The notes beneath the pieces are model-generated. The model did not search any database, was not told the origin of the DNA, and saw only the letters and a program-made list of their open reading frames with translations. Both the position numbers and the translations under genes were made by a program. Source: Ornithinimicrobium cryptoxanthini (GTDB lineage Bacteria; Actinomycetota; Actinomycetes; Actinomycetales; Dermatophilaceae). From it: a stretch of DNA of 64,000 nt. Each line of letters begins with the position of its first letter. Within the stretch, counting starts at the first letter, position 1. The stretch is taken from positions 1 to 64,000 of the forward strand of contig NZ_CP099490.1 in assembly GCF_023923205.1 (NCBI RefSeq). Direction: 5' to 3'. Positions 52,163-59,984 of the stretch are shown piece by piece.

Positions 52163-53431
52163 TCAGTAACTGAAGGGCCAGGCGGTGAAGTAGGTCCGGA
52201 CCCGGTGCCAGAGGCCGAACAGGCCGCGCGGCTCCAGGATCAGGAAGAGCACGATGAGAGCGCCGAACAACATGGACTGCAGCTGGAAGATCGTGATCAG
52301 ACCTCCGCTGCCGGTGGAGACGAAGGGCAGCCACGGGGCGACCCACTCCAGCACCCGCGGGAGGAGCACCACGAAGGCGGCGCCGATCAGCGTGCCCGTG
52401 ATGGTGGACACGCCACCGATGACCACGATGGCCAGCAGGCTGATCGCCATCAGGATGTTCCACTGCTCGGGGGCGACCCTGCCGATGAGGATGGCGTAGA
52501 GACAGCCGGCGACCCCGGCGTAGGCGCTGGAGAGCACGAACGCCAGCGTCTTGGTGCGCAGGAGGTTGACGCCCATGATCTCGGCCGCGATGTCGCGGTC
52601 ACGCACGGCGGCGAAGGCACGGCCGGACCGCGACCGGGCCAGGTTGCGGGCGGCCACCGCCAGCACGACCAGCAGCACGAGACAGACGAGATAGAGCGAG
52701 ACGTGGGGGGCGATGAGGAGCGGACCCACGGCATACGTGCCGGTCAGATCGTTGCCGAAGAGGACCGGCACGGCGCCGGCGCGACCGACCCCTGACCCAC
52801 CGGTCACGGCCGCCCACTGCTTGAAGACCTGCTCACCCAGCATGAGCAGGCCCAGCGTGAGCACGGCGAGGTAGAGGCCGCGCACGCGGGTGGCCAGGGG
52901 TGCGACGACCAGACCGATGATCCCCGGCACGATCGCCGACAGGAGCAGCGCGAGCGACAGGTCCAGCTCCCAGCCGATGACGATGGAGCCGGGGACGCCC
53001 GAGACCACGGCGCCGGTGTAGGCACCGACCGCCATGAAGAACGGGTGCCCCAGCGAGATCTGCCCGGCATAACCGGTGAGCAGGTTCAGGCCGATGCCGG
53101 AGATTGCCATCACGAGAGTCACCGACAGCAGGTGGGTCAGGTCGCGGGTCAGCCAGAACGGCACGATGAGCGCCAGCAGGACCACGGCCAGGGTCCACCA
53201 CCGTTTGGCGGGGGTGTCGAGCAGGGCCGAGTCGGCGGCATAGCTGGTGAAGAGCCTGGGCCGGCCACGACCTGCGCCGCGCCTGACCCGTCCGCCGACA
53301 GCACCGGTGCGCAGCGAGCGCGACTGGCCGGTGAGACGAGCGGTGTCCCACGACGTGGCATCGGGGGTCGGGTTGTCGCCCGACGGTGTGTCCTGCGTCG
53401 AGGTGGTCCGGGGAGAGGTCGCGGACGTCAT
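52163..53431 (-). CDS. livM: Liv-type ABC transporter permease LivM
   Basis: A 422-residue permease. The ~65-residue Thr/Ser/Arg-rich N terminus is non-conserved. The membrane part has about ten segments and LivM hallmarks: AISGIGLNLLTGYAGQISLGH, VGAYTGAVVSG, LARSRSGRAFAAVRDRDIAAE (the coupling loop for the ATPase), and IVVIGGVSTITGTLIGAAFVV. The ATG overlaps the livH stop (ATGA). It pairs with LivH to form the channel. Confidence 0.93.
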   Translation of the reverse strand: MTSATSPRTTSTQDTPSGDNPTPDATSWDTARLTGQSRSLRTGAVGGRVRRGAGRGRPRLFTSYAADSALLDTPAKRWWTLAVVLLALIVPFWLTRDLTHLLSVTLVMAISGIGLNLLTGYAGQISLGHPFFMAVGAYTGAVVSGVPGSIVIGWELDLSLALLLSAIVPGIIGLVVAPLATRVRGLYLAVLTLGLLMLGEQVFKQWAAVTGGSGVGRAGAVPVLFGNDLTGTYAVGPLLIAPHVSLYLVCLVLLVVLAVAARNLARSRSGRAFAAVRDRDIAAEIMGVNLLRTKTLAFVLSSAYAGVAGCLYAILIGRVAPEQWNILMAISLLAIVVIGGVSTITGTLIGAAFVVLLPRVLEWVAPWLPFVSTGSGGLITIFQLQSMLFGALIVLFLILEPRGLFGLWHRVRTYFTAWPFSY

Positions 53432-54342
53432 ACGCGCTGCACCTCCTTGGTCCCGAACAGCCCGTAGGGCCGGATGAGCAGCACCAGGATCATGACGAGA
53501 TAGGGCGCCACATTTTCAAAGTTGGGTCCCAGCCAGGGCGCGTGGATGGGTTGGTAGGCACGCACGAGACCCGAGAGCAGCCCGATGGCCAGACCGCCGA
53601 TGACGGCACCGCGGAAGGAGTCGATGCCGCCGAGGATGAGGGCGGGCAGGGCGACGAGGGCAAACAGTGCGTCGTTGGCCTGGACGACAGACCCGTTCGC
53701 GGCGAGCAGCACCCCACCCAGCGCGGCCAGACCGCCACCCACGGCCCACGCCAGTGAGAACATCCGCCCCACGTTGATGCCCTGGGCCATCGCCGCCTCC
53801 TGGTCCAGCGCGGTCGCGCGCATCGCCAGCCCGACCCGGGACCGGCTGAGCCACAGGCCGAGCGCGGTGAGGACGACCGCGGTGACCGCGATCTTGCCGG
53901 CATCGCTGTGCGAGAGGACCACGCTGCACACCGGGTCGCCCTGGATCAGGCACGTCTGGTCCAGCTGCCACGGGTCGTTGATGGTGCGGGCCCGTGCGGC
54001 AAAGAGGCGGAAGGCGAGCACGAGCAGGATGGTGAAAAGCCCGACGGTGACGAGGGCGGTGGCAAAGATCGGGCGGCCGACCATCGGGCGGATCGCGACG
54101 CGCTCGATGCCCACCGAGATCACGGCCACGACCAGCACCGCCAGCACGACGGCCACCCAGAAGGGCAATCCACGGTCGACCGCCAGCACCGAGGTGAAGT
54201 AGGTGCCCAGGATCAGCAGCCCCGGCTGGGCGAAGTTGAGGACACCGGTCGCCCGGAAGATGACGACGAAGCTCACCGCGATCAGCGCATAGACCGCGCC
54301 GTCGCCGAGACCGGAGATCAGAGCCGTGGCCACGGTGCCCAT
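53428..54342 (-). CDS. livH: Liv-type ABC transporter permease LivH
   Basis: A 304-residue permease with about eight segments: GLGDGAVYALIAVSFVVIFRATGVLNFAQPG at the N terminus, the coupling loop SRSRVGLAMRATALDQEAA, and LPALILGGIDSFRGAVIGGLAIGL near the end. A ~30-residue loop with Cys-containing LDQTCLIQGDPVCSVV is unusual and probably faces outward. The ATG shares one base with the ligase stop. It is encoded together with LivM. Confidence 0.93.
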   Translation of the reverse strand: MGTVATALISGLGDGAVYALIAVSFVVIFRATGVLNFAQPGLLILGTYFTSVLAVDRGLPFWVAVVLAVLVVAVISVGIERVAIRPMVGRPIFATALVTVGLFTILLVLAFRLFAARARTINDPWQLDQTCLIQGDPVCSVVLSHSDAGKIAVTAVVLTALGLWLSRSRVGLAMRATALDQEAAMAQGINVGRMFSLAWAVGGGLAALGGVLLAANGSVVQANDALFALVALPALILGGIDSFRGAVIGGLAIGLLSGLVRAYQPIHAPWLGPNFENVAPYLVMILVLLIRPYGLFGTKEVQRV

Positions 54343-56210
54343 CAGCCGCTCCGCCCCAGGTCGGCGCCGGCGTGCTCGGTGCTGCCGGCATACATGTCCT
54401 CCACCAGGTGGGGGACCGTGGCGGCGAACGCCCCACGCTTGAGCTTCTGGGTCGCGGTGAGCTCACCGTCCTCGTGGTCGAGCTCCTTGTGGAGCATCCG
54501 GAACTTGCGGACGGACTCCACGCGGGCGACCCGGGTGTTGGCGTCGCGGATGATGTCAGAGATGAGCTCCACCGTCTCCGGCTTGGTCGACAGGTCCTTG
54601 TAGGTCGTGTATTCGATGCGGTTGCGCGATGCCCAGTCGGCGACGGTGTCGAACTCGATGCCGATGAGGGCGGTCAGATAGGGACGCTGGTCGCCGATGA
54701 CCACGGCCTCACGCACGAAGGTCGAGGCCTTGATCGCGTTCTCCAGCTCGCTCGGGGTGATGTTCTTGCCCCCGGCGGTGATGATGATGTCCTTGATGCG
54801 GTCGATGATCTTGAGGAAGTCGCCGTCGACCCACGTGCCGACGTCGCCGGTGTGCAGCCAGCCGTCGGCGTCCAGCACCTCGGCCGTCGCCTCCGGCTGG
54901 TGCCAGTAGCCCACGAAGTTGCCGGGGTGGCGGGTGAGCACCTCGCCGGTCTCCTCGTCGAGCCGCAGCTCGATGTCGGGCTGGGTCTGGCCCACGGTCC
55001 CGAAGCGCACGTGCCCGGGCCGGGTCGCGGTGGCCACCGCGGTGTTCTCGGTCATGCCGTAGGCCTCGTGGATCAGCACTCCCATGCTGAGGAAGAACTC
55101 CAGGACCTCGGGGGCGATCGGCGCGGCACCGGACAGGGCATGACGCACCTTGGCCAGCCCCAGGTGACGTCGCAGCTTGCGGTTCACCAGCAGCCAGGCC
55201 ACGAAGAACAGCACGCGGGAGGACAGGTTGGGAGCCCCGTCGGCCAGCTGCTGCCTGGCCGCGCGGGTGCCCAGACGGTGACCCAGGCCGTATGCCGCGC
55301 GCTTGAGTCGCGAGGCGTTGGCCATCCGGATCGCCACGGTCGCCTGGATCTTCTCCCAGATCCTGGGGACGGCGAAGAGCACGGTCGGCTGCACCTCGGC
55401 CAGGTCGCTGACGACCGTCTCGATCGACTCGGCGAAGTGCACGAGCGGGCGGTTGCGCACCCCGCCCCAGGTGCTGATCGCGCGCTCGACGACGTGCGAC
55501 AGGGGCAGGTAGGAGACGAGCACGTCGTCCGCGTGCAGACCCTGGGTGCCGAACATCCCTGGGGCCCGGGCGAAGATGGCGGCCCCGAAGTCGACGTTGC
55601 GCGCGCTGAGCATCGCGCCCTTGGGCGGCCCGGTGGTGCCGGAGGTGTAGATCAGGGTGACCAGGTCGTCCGGCGTGCGCTCGGCGTCGACGCGGCTCAG
55701 CAGGTCGGGGTCGCCGGCGCGGTGCGCCTCGCCCCGGCGCACGAGCTCGTCCACCGACAGCAGGCGCTCATGCCCGTAGTCGGTCATGCCGCGTCCGTCG
55801 AGATAGACCACCCACTCCAGGTGCGGCACCTGCTCGACCAGCTCCAGCGCCTTGTCGACCTGCTCCTGGTCCTCGGCCACCAGGACGCGCGCCCCGGAGT
55901 CGGTCAGCAGGTGGCGCACCTCGGCGACCGGGTTGGTGGGATAGATGCCGACGATGGGCGCTCGCAGCATGTTGGCGGCCAGGTCGGTGTAGAGCCACTC
56001 GGGACGGTTCTCCGACTGGATCGCCACCCGGTCGCCGGCCCCCACGCCCAGGGCCGCGAGGCCGAAGGCGATCGCCTCGACGTTGTGGAGGTAGTCGGCC
56101 CAGGTGATGTCGCGCCACAGGCCGTAGCGCTTCTCACGCAGCGCCACGTGGTCCGGGATCTCTGCTGCGGCCCTGCGCAGGAGCTGGGACAAGTGCTGGA
56201 CCTCGCTCAC
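54342..56210 (-). CDS. Long-chain acyl-CoA synthetase (AMP-binding) within the transporter operon
   Basis: A 622-residue ANL-superfamily ligase of the FAA1/FadD15-like class. The P-loop is LIYTSGTTGPPKGAML, followed by AYGMTENTAVATATRPGHVRFGTVGQ and WLHTGDVGTWVDGDFLKIIDRIKDIIITAGGKNI. It activates a carboxylate to an acyl-AMP and then to acyl-CoA. GTG 56210 overlaps the livG stop (GTGA), and its own stop overlaps livH. Being placed between ATPase and permease genes of the importer, it most likely traps the imported acid as a CoA ester. The specific substrate (fatty, aromatic or branched acid) is not readable from sequence. Confidence 0.93.
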   Translation of the reverse strand: MSEVQHLSQLLRRAAAEIPDHVALREKRYGLWRDITWADYLHNVEAIAFGLAALGVGAGDRVAIQSENRPEWLYTDLAANMLRAPIVGIYPTNPVAEVRHLLTDSGARVLVAEDQEQVDKALELVEQVPHLEWVVYLDGRGMTDYGHERLLSVDELVRRGEAHRAGDPDLLSRVDAERTPDDLVTLIYTSGTTGPPKGAMLSARNVDFGAAIFARAPGMFGTQGLHADDVLVSYLPLSHVVERAISTWGGVRNRPLVHFAESIETVVSDLAEVQPTVLFAVPRIWEKIQATVAIRMANASRLKRAAYGLGHRLGTRAARQQLADGAPNLSSRVLFFVAWLLVNRKLRRHLGLAKVRHALSGAAPIAPEVLEFFLSMGVLIHEAYGMTENTAVATATRPGHVRFGTVGQTQPDIELRLDEETGEVLTRHPGNFVGYWHQPEATAEVLDADGWLHTGDVGTWVDGDFLKIIDRIKDIIITAGGKNITPSELENAIKASTFVREAVVIGDQRPYLTALIGIEFDTVADWASRNRIEYTTYKDLSTKPETVELISDIIRDANTRVARVESVRKFRMLHKELDHEDGELTATQKLKRGAFAATVPHLVEDMYAGSTEHAGADLGRSG

Positions 56211-57013
56211 GGCGCCTCCTCGCCCAGGCCCTGGAGGACCTCGTCGGCCGCTCCGCCCAGGTAGGCCGCGATGACGGCGGGGTCGTGCTGGACCTCCTGC
56301 GGGGTGCCGAGCGCGATGGGGCGGCCGAAGTCGATGACCAGCACCCGGTCGGCCAGGTCCATCACCAGGCGCATGTCGTGCTCGACCATGACGATCGCCA
56401 TCCCGAGCTCGGTGCGGATGTCCAGGATGAACCTGGCCATGTCCTCGGTCTCCTCGGCGTTCATCCCGGCGACCGGCTCGTCCAGCAGCAGGAGCTCGGG
56501 CTTCATTGCCAGGGCGCGGCCGAGCTCGATGCGCTTCTTGATGCCGTAGGGCAGGATGCCGACGGGGTGACGGCGCACCGCGGTCAGACCGAGGAACTCG
56601 ATCAGGTGCTCGATCTCCAGCCGGGCGGCGCGCTCCTCGCGCTGCGCCGCGGGCAGCCACGCCATCGCCTGCCACCACGGCACGCGCATCAAGTGGTGGC
56701 GCCCGAGCAGCAGGTTCTCGAGCACGGAGAGGTTGTCGAACAGCTCGATGTTCTGGAAGGTGCGGGCGATGCCGCGCGCGGCGATCTTGTGCGGGCGCTT
56801 CCCGAGCAGGGACTCACCCTGGAAGCGCACGTCCCCGGCCTGGGGCCGATAGACGCCGGAGATGCAGTTGAAGGTTGAGGTCTTGCCGGCGCCGTTGGGT
56901 CCGATGATCGCCAGCAGCTCGCCCTGGTGGACGTCGAAGCTCACGCCGTCGAGAGCGATGTTGCCGCCGAAGCGCAGCGTCAGGTCGGTGGCCCGCAGGA
57001 GCGGCTCGGTCAT
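56207..57013 (-). CDS. livG: Liv-type ABC transporter ATPase LivG
   Basis: A 268-residue ATPase: Walker A GPNGAGKTS, LivG-typical RGIARTFQNIELFDNLSVLENL, a degenerate signature LPYGIKKRIELGRAL, Walker B LLLLDEPVAGM and the BCA-type C terminus. ATG 57013 overlaps the livF stop (ATGA). It forms a heterodimer with LivF that drives the LivHM channel. Confidence 0.94.
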   Translation of the reverse strand: MTEPLLRATDLTLRFGGNIALDGVSFDVHQGELLAIIGPNGAGKTSTFNCISGVYRPQAGDVRFQGESLLGKRPHKIAARGIARTFQNIELFDNLSVLENLLLGRHHLMRVPWWQAMAWLPAAQREERAARLEIEHLIEFLGLTAVRRHPVGILPYGIKKRIELGRALAMKPELLLLDEPVAGMNAEETEDMARFILDIRTELGMAIVMVEHDMRLVMDLADRVLVIDFGRPIALGTPQEVQHDPAVIAAYLGGAADEVLQGLGEEAP

Positions 57014-57792
57014 GACAGCCACCGCTTGCGGCGCTTGTAGTGCTTGACGTCTCGCAGCGAGGTGCCCTCTGCCCCGATGCCGAGATAGAACTCCTGGATG
57101 TCGGCGTCCTCCCGCAGGCGCCTCGCCGGGGCATCCATCACCGTGATCCCGTTCTCCATGACGTAGCCATGGTGGGCGATCGACAGGGCCATGGCCGCGT
57201 TCTGCTCGATGAGGAGGATGCCGGTGCCGGTGCTGTTGATCTCGACGACAAGGTCGCGGATCCGCTCGACCATCATGGGTGCCAGGCCGAGGCTGGGCTC
57301 GTCCAGGAGGAGATAGGACGGCTCGGCCATCATCGCGCGACCGATCGCCAGCATCTGCTGCTCGCCGCCGGACAGGTAGCCGGCCAGCGAGGTGCGGCGG
57401 TCGGCCAGGACCGGGAACATGCCATAGATGCGGTCGAACTTCTCCTGCATCCCCCGGGTCGAGGCGGTGTGACCGCCCACGCGCAGGTTCTCCTCGACGG
57501 TGAACTCGACGAAGACGCGGCGTCCCTCCATAACCTGGCCGACCCCGGCCCGGACCACGGCGGCCGCGCTGCGAGTGTCGAGCGGGGCACCGTCGATCGT
57601 GGCGTTGCCCCGGGTGATCTTGCCGCGGTGCACGTTGAGCAGTCCGGTGATCGCTCGCAGGAGGGTGGTCTTGCCCGCTCCGTTGGCCCCGAGGAGTGCG
57701 ACGATCTGGCCGCGGTCGACGGACAGACTGGCACCCCGGACTGCCAACATGACGTCCTCATAGACAACCTCGAGGTTGTGCACCGCCAGCAT
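57010..57792 (-). CDS. livF: Liv-type ABC transporter ATPase LivF
   Basis: A 260-residue ATPase and first gene of the operon: Walker A GANGAGKTT, GVGQVMEGRRVFVEFTVEENL, signature LSGGEQQMLAIGRAMM, Walker B LLLDEPSLGLAP. The C-terminal ~25 residues (GTSLRDVKHYKRRKRWLS) are a basic extension. ATG 57792 has AGGGAG just upstream; GTG 57816 would add eight residues. A 192-base gap separates it from the divergent kinase-like gene and holds an inverted repeat. Confidence 0.94.
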   Translation of the reverse strand: MLAVHNLEVVYEDVMLAVRGASLSVDRGQIVALLGANGAGKTTLLRAITGLLNVHRGKITRGNATIDGAPLDTRSAAAVVRAGVGQVMEGRRVFVEFTVEENLRVGGHTASTRGMQEKFDRIYGMFPVLADRRTSLAGYLSGGEQQMLAIGRAMMAEPSYLLLDEPSLGLAPMMVERIRDLVVEINSTGTGILLIEQNAAMALSIAHHGYVMENGITVMDAPARRLREDADIQEFYLGIGAEGTSLRDVKHYKRRKRWLS

Positions 57793-57871
57793 GGAGGCTC
57801 CCTGGGTCGGTTTCACGAAAATCGGCCGGGTGCGCTGACGGTACTGGGTGAGGCGACGTGCTGGTGCTCTT

Positions 57872-57887
57872 GTTACTCAAACGTAAC
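57872..57887. promoter_or_regulatory. Inverted repeat GTTAC-N6-GTAAC upstream of the Liv-type operon
   Basis: Perfect five-base arms in an unusually AT-rich stretch between divergent livF and the kinase-like gene, about 80 bases before livF. The layout suits a TetR- or GntR-type operator. No regulator gene is adjacent, so the binding protein is unknown. Confidence 0.45.
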
Positions 57888-58008
57888 CAAGTGACCCTCA
57901 GCCCGGCGTGCGTCTGGGCTCGTGTGCAGGTCAGCAGGACTCGCCACAGGAGCGGGGCCGGCAGCCTTCTGCTGCTGCGGAGCGGGCGGTCTGCTGGGAT
58001 GATGACGT

Positions 58009-58947
58009 ATGCCCGACGCACCGTTGACTCCCGAGGAACTCACCGCCCGGACCGGGCTGGCCACCGAGGCGGCCTTCAACGCGGCGACCAACCTCGACCT
58101 GCGGGTGGAGGAGACCCGGGTGCTGCACGACGTCTTCTCGCTCGTGCTCCATCTGCATCCCTCGCCGGTGGTCGTGCGGATCCCGCTGGTGCTGGCTCCC
58201 GGGACGACGCCTGAGGACCTGGCGCTTCGGCAACGCCGTGAGCTCGACGTGACGGACTGGCTGTGGCGGGAGGGTGTGCCGGTCGTGCGCCCGTCGCCGC
58301 TGGTGCCGCTCGAACCGGTCCGCGAGGACGACTTCTCGATGACGTTCTGGGAGCTGGTCGACGTCGCGGACGACCACCAGGCCTATGCCCAGGCCGATCA
58401 CGCGGTGTGCGCCGCACTGCACGCTGCCCTGGCGGCATACCCCGGGGTGCTGCCCTTCCTCGCCCCCTTCAACGAAGGACTGCCCGCGATGATGGAGGCA
58501 CTCGAGGGCTCCCCGCACCTGACGGACGACGACCTCGACCGGGCGCACGCCGAGTGGCGGGCGCTGCGACCCGTCCTGGCGAGTGCCAGCGCGTTCCACG
58601 AGCGGTTCCCCCAGCCGGACGTGCAGCCCATCCAGGGTGACACCCCGTCCAACAACGTCATCCGTTCGACCCGTGGCCTGGTCTTCAGTGACTTCGAGGA
58701 TGTCTGCCTGGGGCCGGTCGAGTGGGACCTTGCCGGTCACGGCCCGGAGGCTGTGGCGGCCTATGACGCAGCTGCCGGTCCGTTGGACATGCGCACCATC
58801 GATCCCGAGCTGCAGCAGGTGATGGACACGGCTCGTAGCCTGCAGATGGTGGCGAGCTTCTCCCTGGTGCCGCAGCTGCCGATCCTGAAGCAGGGCCTGC
58901 AGGCTCCGTTGGAGGCGTGGCGCGCCTCGCCGTCGCTGGTGCTCTAG
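58009..58947 (+). CDS. Phosphotransferase-like (APH fold) protein
   Basis: A 312-residue aminoglycoside-phosphotransferase-fold protein. The catalytic loop reads IQGDTPSNNVI, with Asp and Asn kept but the usual His before Gly-Asp replaced by Gln. The metal-binding segment is VFSDFEDVCLGPVEWDLA. Such proteins phosphorylate small alcohols or sugars and are often mis-named as resistance genes; the substrate is unknown. ATG 58009 has no clear RBS and may be read from a near-leaderless transcript. It is divergent from livF. Confidence 0.78.
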   Translation: MPDAPLTPEELTARTGLATEAAFNAATNLDLRVEETRVLHDVFSLVLHLHPSPVVVRIPLVLAPGTTPEDLALRQRRELDVTDWLWREGVPVVRPSPLVPLEPVREDDFSMTFWELVDVADDHQAYAQADHAVCAALHAALAAYPGVLPFLAPFNEGLPAMMEALEGSPHLTDDDLDRAHAEWRALRPVLASASAFHERFPQPDVQPIQGDTPSNNVIRSTRGLVFSDFEDVCLGPVEWDLAGHGPEAVAAYDAAAGPLDMRTIDPELQQVMDTARSLQMVASFSLVPQLPILKQGLQAPLEAWRASPSLVL

Positions 58948-59006
58948 CAGACGCCGGGCCGACGGGCCGGGTTGCGCGGTTCACATCCACGCGGTGTGGT
59001 GGGGTG

Positions 59007-59984
59007 GTGACCCGCTTCGGATTCCACGCCAGCCACGAGCAGATCGACCCCGCGCAGCTGCTCGTGGACGTCCGTCACGCCGAGTCCGTGGGGTTCGACA
59101 TGGCGATGTGCTCGGACCACATCGCTCCGTGGAGCAGCCGCCAAGGTCACTCGGGCAACAACTGGACCTGGTTGGGCGCCGTCCTTGCCACCACGGCGTT
59201 CCCGATCGGCACGCTCGCGATCCCCGGGCACCGCTATCACCCGGTGGTGCTCGCACACCAGCTCGCGACGCTGGCACAGATGTTCCCCGACCGGGTCTGG
59301 GCGGCGCTGGGCAGCGGGGAGGCCATGAACGAGCACGTCACCGGTGCCCGCTGGCCGCAGAAGGAGGAGCGGGTCAGCCACCTCGAGGAGTCCGTCGACG
59401 TCATCAGGAGGCTGCTGACGGGCGAGGAGGTCAGTCACCACGGCAGCTTCACGGTCGACCGCGCCCGGCTCTGGGACGTGCCGGAGGCACCCCCGCTCCT
59501 GCTCGGGCCGGCCATCTCACCGCCGTCCGCCGCCCGCGTCGCAACCTGGGCGGACGGGTTGGTGACCGTCTCCCAACCGGCGGAGGTGCTGCGCGACGTC
59601 GTGACGGCATACTCCGATGCCGGAGGCACCGGCCGCCTGGCGGTGCAGGTGCACCTCAGCTGGGCACCGACCCTGCAGGAGGCCGAGGCGCTCGCACACG
59701 ACCAGTGGAGGAGCAACGTCTTTGCGCCACCGGTGCCGGCCGACACCATGACCACGCAGGCGTTCGACGCCATGGCCGAGCACGTGCCAGAAGGGGTGGT
59801 CACCAAGACCGTGCGCGTCTCCGAGGATCTCGGACGGCACCGCGAGTGGCTCGCGGAGTTCGCCGAGCTCGGCTTCGACGACATCTATCTGCACCACGTC
59901 GGCCAGGACCAGGCCGCCTTTATCGAGATCTTCGGCGAGCAGGTGCTGCCCGCCGTGAGAGGTGTGAACGATGCGAGCAACTGA
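59007..59984 (+). CDS. TIGR03885-like LLM-class flavin-dependent oxidoreductase
   Basis: A 325-residue luciferase-like monooxygenase fold protein. The start VTRFGFHASHEQIDPAQLL and the segments MCSDHIAPWSSRQGHSGNNWTWLGAVLATT, ALGSGEAMNEHVTG and LLLGPAISPPSAARVATWADGL match the TIGR03885 group, which is thought to use flavin rather than F420. GTG 59007 is chosen for the family N terminus; GTG 59004 and 58917 are in frame. The stop overlaps the GH13 gene by 14 bases, so the two are translationally linked. The substrate is unknown. Confidence 0.8.
   Translation: MTRFGFHASHEQIDPAQLLVDVRHAESVGFDMAMCSDHIAPWSSRQGHSGNNWTWLGAVLATTAFPIGTLAIPGHRYHPVVLAHQLATLAQMFPDRVWAALGSGEAMNEHVTGARWPQKEERVSHLEESVDVIRRLLTGEEVSHHGSFTVDRARLWDVPEAPPLLLGPAISPPSAARVATWADGLVTVSQPAEVLRDVVTAYSDAGGTGRLAVQVHLSWAPTLQEAEALAHDQWRSNVFAPPVPADTMTTQAFDAMAEHVPEGVVTKTVRVSEDLGRHREWLAEFAELGFDDIYLHHVGQDQAAFIEIFGEQVLPAVRGVNDASN

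Noticed and set aside
54372..56264. 630-codon open frame on the + strand opposite the acyl-CoA synthetase
   Set aside because: The ligase has all motifs on the - strand; this frame has none.
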